Shown piece by piece: positions 62,385-64,000 of a stretch of DNA of 64,000 nucleotides (the first letter of the stretch is position 1; each line of letters begins with the position of its first letter). Location: contig DKFC01000044.1 in NCBI GenBank assembly GCA_002452745.1, forward strand, positions 126,130 through 190,129, written 5' to 3'. Under the pieces are notes generated by a model. That model had not been told where the DNA came from. It worked only from the letters and a program-made list of their open reading frames with translations, and made no database searches. The stretch is from Firmicutes bacterium UBA6806. GTDB taxonomy: Bacteria > Bacillota > Clostridia > Peptostreptococcales > Acidaminobacteraceae. The position numbers and the translations under genes are program-made.

Positions 62385-63305
62385 CTAGAAAATACTGAGT
62401 TCGAGTTCTCTTGAAAGCGACTCCATAACCTTTATGCCTGCAACACTATTGCCGTGCTTATCAAGTGCCGGTCCTACCACAGCAATTCCCATTCTATTTG
62501 GAACCACTGCCATAATGCATCCGCCCACACCACTCTTAGCTGGAATGCCAACATCCACAGAGAACTTTCCTGAAGAATCGTAAAGACCGCATGTTGACAT
62601 GGTAGCCTTTATAATTCGATTGACCTCTTTCGGTATAATTAATTCATTAGACCACGGTGCAATGCCATTATTGGCAATTACAGAAGCTATCTTTGCAATG
62701 TCCTCAACTTCCACCTCAATAGAGCAACATTTGAAATAAGTATCCAGTATGTCCTCCACATCTTTTTCAATAATCCCAGCCCCTTTTAGAAAATAAGCAA
62801 TTGCACGATTGGTATTCCCCGTCAATTTCTCCGATCTAAAAACTGGATAGTTCACTTCTATGCTTTCATTATTCGCCAGTTTTCTAATCATCCCTAAGAT
62901 TCTCGTAAACTTTTCGATGCCATTATCCCCAGCTACAAGTGATGTACAAACGATCGCGCCAGCATTGATAAAGGAATTCAAAGGCTTGTGGTTTTCTTCT
63001 ATTTCCAGTTTTAAAAGTGAGTTAAATGGATCAGAGGATGGCTCGTTTCCCACTTTGGAAAACACCGCCTCCTTGCCATTATCAATCAAGGCGCATATTA
63101 GGGTAACTACCTTTGAAACGCTCTGGATAGTAAATTTCGTCTTATAATCGCCTTCTAAAATTAGATTTCCATCTGTGTCAAAGATACACGCCCCAAGTGC
63201 ATCACGATCCCCCTTTGCAAGTTCTGGAATATAAGAGGCTACTTCGCCATGACCTGTAACTTCTCGTCCCCTTTCAACTGCATTTTTCAAAGCCGTTTTT
63301 TCCAT
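62385..63305 (-). CDS. glsA: Glutaminase
   Basis: The 306-residue protein is of the serine-dependent beta-lactamase-like glutaminase family. The catalytic SxxK is FTIQSVSKVVTL (S-x-x-K), with SSDPFNSL and GAIVCTSLV, and the C-terminal GVGGCIMAVVPNRMGIAV. It converts glutamine to glutamate and ammonia. It is paired with the AGCS symporter downstream and has a sigma-54 promoter 40 bp upstream. AGGAGG precedes the ATG. Confidence 0.93.
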   Translation of the reverse strand: MEKTALKNAVERGREVTGHGEVASYIPELAKGDRDALGACIFDTDGNLILEGDYKTKFTIQSVSKVVTLICALIDNGKEAVFSKVGNEPSSDPFNSLLKLEIEENHKPLNSFINAGAIVCTSLVAGDNGIEKFTRILGMIRKLANNESIEVNYPVFRSEKLTGNTNRAIAYFLKGAGIIEKDVEDILDTYFKCCSIEVEVEDIAKIASVIANNGIAPWSNELIIPKEVNRIIKATMSTCGLYDSSGKFSVDVGIPAKSGVGGCIMAVVPNRMGIAVVGPALDKHGNSVAGIKVMESLSRELELSIF

Positions 63306-63344
63306 TATTACCTCCTATTAAATTTCAAGTACACCACTATATTT

Positions 63345-63360
63345 TGCAATATGTATGCCA
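63345..63360 (-). promoter_or_regulatory. Sigma-54 promoter of the glutaminase-symporter operon
   Basis: The minus strand reads TGGCATACATATTGCA, with GG and GC ten bases apart, fitting the RpoN consensus. It is about 40 bp from the glsA start. Confidence 0.85.
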
Positions 63361-63430
63361 AACTGAAATTCCATTGAAACGACTGAATACAATGACTTTT
63401 CGGTAACAATTATGACTTATATGTAAAATA

Positions 63431-63490
63431 TCGCACATAAAAAGTGCTCGAAATCGAACAGTGTGTTTGATTTCGAGCACTTTTTATGTG
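63431..63490. terminator. Long terminator after the NtrC-type activator
   Basis: AAAAAGTGCTCGAAATC pairs with GATTTCGAGCACTTTTT around 13 bases; the flanking bases ACAT/ATGT extend the stem. It ends the activator transcript and lies just upstream of the glsA promoter. Confidence 0.85.
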
Positions 63491-63514
63491 TGTTGTTCTA
63501 ACTGAAGTTTTAGT

Positions 63515-64000
63515 TTATTTGAGCTTTAATTCTGAATTATCTTCTTCATAGTACTTCTTCATCCTTCTATTAAGTGAGTGTCTCGAAATGCCTAAGAGCT
63601 TTGAAGTGGCACTAAAATTGTCTTTGGCAATTTCCAGTGCCATAGAAATATAGTACTTTTCAAGATTTGCAACTTTCTCTTCGAGGGAAAATCCCGCTTC
63701 AATAAATGCATTATTTTCTTGCAAAAGTTCCATAGAACTCTCTTTTGACTTTTGGTTTCTCACTTCACTTGGAAGCTGATCTACGTCAATATAGTCTGAG
63801 TGATTGAGAATTACAATGCGCTCTATGATGTTCTTTAGCTCTCTTATATTACCGGGCCATTGATAGGCGAGCAATCCCTCGACAGCACTGTTGGTAAATC
63901 CCTTGAAACTCTTTTTAAATTTGACGTTGTAGATATCTAAAAAATATTTTGAAAGCTCTATAATATCAACTTTTCTCTCTCTCAGAGGTGGCATGTGAAT
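63515..64000 (-). CDS. Sigma-54-dependent activator, C-terminal part
   Basis: The gene runs off the window's right edge; about 161 codons are present. It starts (in this window) with PPLRERK of the AAA+ domain, has LLAYQWPGNIRELKNIIERI, and ends with a Fis-type helix-turn-helix (SATSKLLGISRHSLNRRMKKY). Its position directly upstream of a sigma-54 promoter suggests that it controls glsA and the symporter. The sensor domain is outside the window. Confidence 0.88.
   Translation of the reverse strand: MHMPPLRERKVDIIELSKYFLDIYNVKFKKSFKGFTNSAVEGLLAYQWPGNIRELKNIIERIVILNHSDYIDVDQLPSEVRNQKSKESSMELLQENNAFIEAGFSLEEKVANLEKYYISMALEIAKDNFSATSKLLGISRHSLNRRMKKYYEEDNSELKLK

Overview
This 64 kb window is AT-rich and gene-dense, with strong GGAGG-type ribosome binding sites and rho-independent terminators. 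Several traits point to an anaerobic, amino-acid-fermenting member of the Clostridia: a four-subunit 2-oxoacid:ferredoxin oxidoreductase, two sigma-54 promoters with AAA+ activators, a diaminopropionate ammonia-lyase with its YgeY partner, an AGCS symporter with a glutaminase, and many lipoproteins with Gram-positive-style signals. The genus cannot be fixed from the sequence. There is no rRNA, CRISPR array or intact transposase.

Layout. Positions 1-2380 hold a truncated tRNA-Ala and the ygeX-ygeY pair with a divergent AraC regulator. Positions 3506-6658 hold a chemoreceptor and a DEAD-box helicase. Positions 6767-13824 look like one catabolic cluster: GntR regulator, M29/NicX-like protein, class V aminotransferase, DAACS symporter, D-2-hydroxyacid dehydrogenase and glycerate 2-kinase. 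Positions 14061-16773 carry an M42 aminopeptidase, a small zinc-ribbon protein, a ketopantoate reductase and tRNA-Lys. Positions 17088-19918 are a choline/betaine-type ABC operon with an unusual leader. Positions 20457-26670 contain a beta-helix lipoprotein, acetyltransferases and a Septu-like ATPase/HNH defence pair. Positions 26811-30173 are the por operon, a sigma-54 promoter and the divergent PAS-AAA+ activator. Positions 31625-36545 hold two diguanylate cyclases and a LysR/LysE pair. Positions 36646-45433 are a mixed accessory region: a beta-lactamase remnant, AraC, HxlR, cupin and VOC genes, an ars operon, EamA/LysR and PadR.

Positions 46574-52570 form a cobalamin-riboswitch operon encoding an exported CbiK-like chelatase, a small lipoprotein, a binding protein with an extra N-terminal domain, a FecCD permease and an ATPase with an extra C-terminal domain. 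Positions 52684-60405 are again accessory: an alpha/beta hydrolase behind a MerR-type promoter, a DUF6273 protein, a TetR remnant, AraC, TMEM175, an HTH-methyltransferase fusion, and a Vat-like acetyltransferase behind two tandem terminators. Positions 60888-64000 are the glutaminase-alanine symporter pair behind a sigma-54 promoter and the end of an NtrC-type activator.

The main themes are amino-acid and 2-oxoacid fermentation under sigma-54 control, tetrapyrrole or cobalt uptake under B12 control, phage defence, and many small stress or resistance genes with readable control regions. The points most worth testing are the B12-controlled exported chelatase system, the Septu variant with an acidic insert, the aminotransferase-to-glycerate cluster, and the leader structures ahead of the betaine operon and the Vat-like gene. 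All functional calls rest on reading the sequence and recalling families; no search was run.
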